A stretch of DNA of 64,000 nucleotides from an uncultured Campylobacter sp. Lineage in GTDB: Bacteria > Campylobacterota > Campylobacteria > Campylobacterales > Campylobacteraceae. Under the pieces are notes generated by a model, which saw only the letters and a program-made list of their open reading frames with translations, had not been told where the DNA came from and ran no database searches. The stretch is taken from contig NZ_CALJPC010000059.1 in assembly GCF_937981295.1 (NCBI RefSeq), positions 50,218-114,217 on the forward strand. The letters are read 5' to 3'. Both the position numbers and the translations under genes were made by a program. Numbering within the stretch: the stretch's first letter is position 1; the number at the start of each line of letters is the position of its first letter. This document shows positions 61,576-64,000 of this stretch, in pieces.

Positions 61576-62259
61576 ATGAAAAAAGCATTTACTATGATAG
61601 AGCTGATTTTCATCATCGTGGTGGTTGGAATTCTAGCGGCGGTGGCGGTGCCTCAAATCAATCGAAATAGCCTTGTGGAGGCGGCAGATCAAGTAGCTGC
61701 TCATATTCGCTATACTCAGCAGCTGGCTATGAATGATAACAAATTCGATCCTAATGACCCGGATTGGTTTAAGAGATTTTGGAGGATTCAATTTACTGAT
61801 CAAGGAGCACCGGGCTCTGCAGCAGGATGGCGATATAATATATATTGGGATAACGGAGCTTTCCCGGGTTCAAACGGACAACCAAATAGCCTAAATTCTA
61901 TGGCAGCTGATCCGCAAAATCCCAACAAACTGCTTACTTCGGGCTTTGCTAGGCAACCTGCCAATACTGATGGTGCAAGGATGAATCAAAAGCTAAATTT
62001 AGGAGCAACATATAATATAAGAAATATACAATTTACTAATTGCGGTAATGGAAACAATCACACCATCTCCTTTGATTCTTACGGTCGCCCAATGGGGCAG
62101 TTAGCGAACTCTAATGTGCCATATGATAGGCTTTTTGTGGGCCAGTGCGTTATTACACTTACTAATGATGCAAGAGAGACCGCTAGTATTACTATCGAGC
62201 CGGAGACCGGATACGTAAGATACACGCTAAATTCTAATACTGGCACAGCCGCACAATAG
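61576..62259 (+). CDS. Type IV pilin-like protein (pseudopilin)
   Basis: A 227-residue prepilin: MKKA then FTMIELIFIIVVVGILAAVA, with processing expected between Ala4 and Phe5 and Glu at position 5 of the mature protein. The globular part has no recognisable type; it is Asn/Gly-rich with a possible disulfide pair (FTNCGNGN and VGQCVITL). It belongs to a type II secretion or competence system (other parts absent here). GAAAGG precedes the ATG. Lies between the GT39-like gene and metG. Confidence 0.85.
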   Translation: MKKAFTMIELIFIIVVVGILAAVAVPQINRNSLVEAADQVAAHIRYTQQLAMNDNKFDPNDPDWFKRFWRIQFTDQGAPGSAAGWRYNIYWDNGAFPGSNGQPNSLNSMAADPQNPNKLLTSGFARQPANTDGARMNQKLNLGATYNIRNIQFTNCGNGNNHTISFDSYGRPMGQLANSNVPYDRLFVGQCVITLTNDARETASITIEPETGYVRYTLNSNTGTAAQ

Positions 62260-62285
62260 GACTAATAAAATTTTTAGTCAAATTT
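62260..62285 (+). terminator. Weak terminator-like hairpin after the pseudopilin gene
   Basis: GACTAA (62260-62265) and TTAGTC (62274-62279) with an 8-base loop; AAATTT follows. Confidence 0.3.
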
Positions 62286-62305
62286 AAGTAAGCGCAAGGA
62301 AAATA

Positions 62306-64000
62306 ATGAAAAAATACATAATGACGCCGATTTATTACGTAAACGACGTCCCGCACATCGGTCACGCATACACGACGATCATCGCCGATACGATGGCTAG
62401 ATTTTACCGCCTGCAAGGACACGAGGTGTTTTTTAAAACGGGCACCGACGAGCACGGCCAAAAGATCGAGGAGGCCGCAGCTAAGCACGGTCAGAGCCCA
62501 AAGCAGTATGCAGACGGCGTGAGCGCTAAATTTAAAGACCTGTGGGACGAGTTTGACATCAGCTATGATATGTTTTCGCGCACTACCGATGCCGCGCACG
62601 AGGCGGCGGTGCAAAACGTATTTCGCAAGATGTATGAAAAGGGCGACATTTATAAGGGCGAATACGAGGGCAACTACTGCGTAAGCTGCGAGAGTTTTTT
62701 CCCTTCCGCTCAGCTAATCGACGGCGAGTATTGCCCCGACTGCGGCAAAAAGACTAAAATTTTAAAAGAGGAGAGCTATTTTTTCAGGCTTAGCGCCTAC
62801 GCAGAGCGGCTTTTGAAATGGTACGAGGATGAAAAGTGCATCCTGCCGCTAGGCAAAAAAAACGAGGTGATAAGCTTCGTAAAAAGCGGACTAAAAGATC
62901 TTTCGATCACGAGAACGGGCTTTGATTGGGGCGTTAAAATTCCGCCCGAGCTGAACGATCCGAAGCACGTGATTTACGTCTGGCTGGACGCGCTGATGGA
63001 TTATCTTAGCTCGCTCGGATTTTGCGCGGGCGGCGAACGAATGGAGTATTGGAGCGACGCGCTGCACATCGTGGGCAAGGACATTTTGCGCTTTCACGCC
63101 GTTTATTGGCCTGCGTTTTTGATGAGCCTGGGGCTAAATATGCCGCGCAGCGTCGCAGCTCACGGCTGGTGGACGCGCGACGGCAAAAAGATGAGCAAGA
63201 GCCTTGGCAACGTTGTGAATCCGCGCGAGGTCGCAAACGCCTACGGGCTGGAGCAGTTTAGGTATTTTTTGCTGCGCGAGGTACCGTTCGGTCAAGATGG
63301 CGATTTTTCGCAAAAAGCGATCATCAACCGCGTAAATTCCGAGCTTGCCAACGAGCTTGGAAATCTACTCAGCCGCATCGTCGGCATGAGCGCAAAATAC
63401 TCGGATTACGTTATAAATTCTAAAGACGTGATGAAATTTTTCACCGCCGAGATCGAGGAAGCGAACTCCTATCTGAGCGCCGCACTTAACGCGCTTGAGG
63501 AAGTCGCTACCAATAGATATTTAGAGGAGCTTTGGAGAGCGCTTGCGCTCGCAAACGCTTCGATCGCGAAATACGAGCCGTGGAATTTGATGAAAAACGG
63601 CGAGCAGGCTAAGGCGCTGGCTCTCGTCGCATTGGTCGCAAATATTCTGGCTAAAGTCGCCGTGCTGCTAAGCCCTGCAATGCCGAAGACGGCGGCACGT
63701 ATCGCGGGCACGCTCGGCTTTGAAATATCCACTCCGCTTTATGAAAAGCTCATACTTCGCGGCGAAATTTTAGATTTTAAGGCCAAGCCGTGCGAGCCGC
63801 TTTTTACCAAGATCGATCACGAGCTAATGCCGAAGGCGGACTACGATAGACTGGACGGCATTGCAAATTCTGCAAGCGGTTCCGGTACGGATGCCGCGGC
63901 AAAAGGCGCACCAAGCTTAAACGCAAACGCTTCAGGTTTGGGCACTACGGCGCAAGAAGCCCAAAGAACGGTATCTGAAGCTCAAATAAAAATCGACGAT
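62306..64000 (+). CDS. metG: Methionyl-tRNA synthetase, 5' part
   Basis: Class I synthetase; 565 codons are visible and the frame runs off the window. HIGH motif is HIGHAY (in PIYYVNDVPHIGHAYT). The zinc knuckle has paired cysteines (CVSCESF ... YCPDCGKK, about 125-148). KMSKS is exact (KKMSKSLGN, residues 295-299). The anticodon-binding helices follow. After about residue 515 comes an Ala/Ser/Gly/Asn-rich low-complexity linker of about 45 residues, and the last codons (IKIDD) are the start of the C-terminal tRNA-binding (Trbp111-like) domain. AAGGAAAATA precedes the ATG. Confidence 0.97.
   Translation, partial: MKKYIMTPIYYVNDVPHIGHAYTTIIADTMARFYRLQGHEVFFKTGTDEHGQKIEEAAAKHGQSPKQYADGVSAKFKDLWDEFDISYDMFSRTTDAAHEAAVQNVFRKMYEKGDIYKGEYEGNYCVSCESFFPSAQLIDGEYCPDCGKKTKILKEESYFFRLSAYAERLLKWYEDEKCILPLGKKNEVISFVKSGLKDLSITRTGFDWGVKIPPELNDPKHVIYVWLDALMDYLSSLGFCAGGERMEYWSDALHIVGKDILRFHAVYWPAFLMSLGLNMPRSVAAHGWWTRDGKKMSKSLGNVVNPREVANAYGLEQFRYFLLREVPFGQDGDFSQKAIINRVNSELANELGNLLSRIVGMSAKYSDYVINSKDVMKFFTAEIEEANSYLSAALNALEEVATNRYLEELWRALALANASIAKYEPWNLMKNGEQAKALALVALVANILAKVAVLLSPAMPKTAARIAGTLGFEISTPLYEKLILRGEILDFKAKPCEPLFTKIDHELMPKADYDRLDGIANSASGSGTDAAAKGAPSLNANASGLGTTAQEAQRTVSEAQIKIDD

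Noticed and set aside
1..64000. CRISPR array, prophage, transposon, integron
   Set aside because: No regularly spaced identical repeats, transposase, integrase or phage structural genes were seen.

Overview
The window reads as chromosomal DNA of a Campylobacter or a close relative (Campylobacterota). Evidence: the run aroB - MscS-type channel - mtaB - FtsH-like AAA protein matches, from memory, the Helicobacter pylori order. The block aspS/adk/ppa, nadK, recN, tatD, transglycosylase, rlpA matches the C. jejuni order. Menaquinone is made by the futalosine route (mqnE). Ribosome-binding sites are mostly AAGGA-like and -10 boxes mostly TATAAT. Base composition is moderate, with gaps full of AAATTT/AAATTTTA words, which fits the oral, anaerobic, higher-GC campylobacters (gracilis/rectus/concisus group) better than C. 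jejuni. The species is inference. No rRNA, tRNA, CRISPR array, insertion sequence or phage gene was recognised.

Layout. 1-3.5 kb: 3' part of a quinol nitric-oxide reductase, a YqeY protein, a lipoprotein and a membrane protein. 3.9-6.1 kb: an AsmA-like protein (minus). 6.2-8.2 kb: groES-groEL behind a consensus promoter overlapped by a CIRCE operator. 8.8-9.9 kb: a secreted low-complexity protein. 10.5-16.7 kb: ispG, then dnaB with a very long tail overlapping an unknown membrane protein. 17-19 kb: Sel1/Hcp-like secreted cysteine-rich proteins. 19.1-24.7 kb: ppk and a TonB-dependent receptor of the haemoglobin/transferrin type. 25.2-28.7 kb (minus): ppa, OB-fold protein, adk, aspS. 28.8-33.9 kb: nadK, recN, tatD, a lytic transglycosylase and rlpA.

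34.1-35.6 kb is a small A+T-rich accessory patch: an orphan VbhA-like antitoxin and two unknown genes. Then come a BrkB-family protein and a siderophore-type TonB receptor. 39.4-47.2 kb is the conserved housekeeping run (TrkA-like protein, aroB, mscS, mtaB, FtsH-like pseudoprotease, mogA). 47.2-52.0 kb is a tight seven-gene cluster around an unusual P1B-type ATPase. It includes HMA-like, ferritin-like and YtxH-like proteins and is the best candidate here for a poorly described system: it resembles what is known of ferrosome (fez) iron-storage clusters. 52.4-64 kb: tgt, an unknown membrane protein and glmS (minus), mqnE, a purine permease and phosphoribosyltransferase, a GT39-like membrane protein, a pseudopilin and the 5' part of metG.

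Themes. Iron and haem handling recurs (two TonB receptors and the P1B/ferritin-like cluster). Envelope upkeep recurs (AsmA-like, RlpA, transglycosylase, MscS, BrkB). Several conserved proteins (DnaB, MscS, FtsH-like, MetG) carry Ala/Asn/Ser/Gln/Gly-rich low-complexity tails or linkers, resembling the composition of two unknown proteins here.
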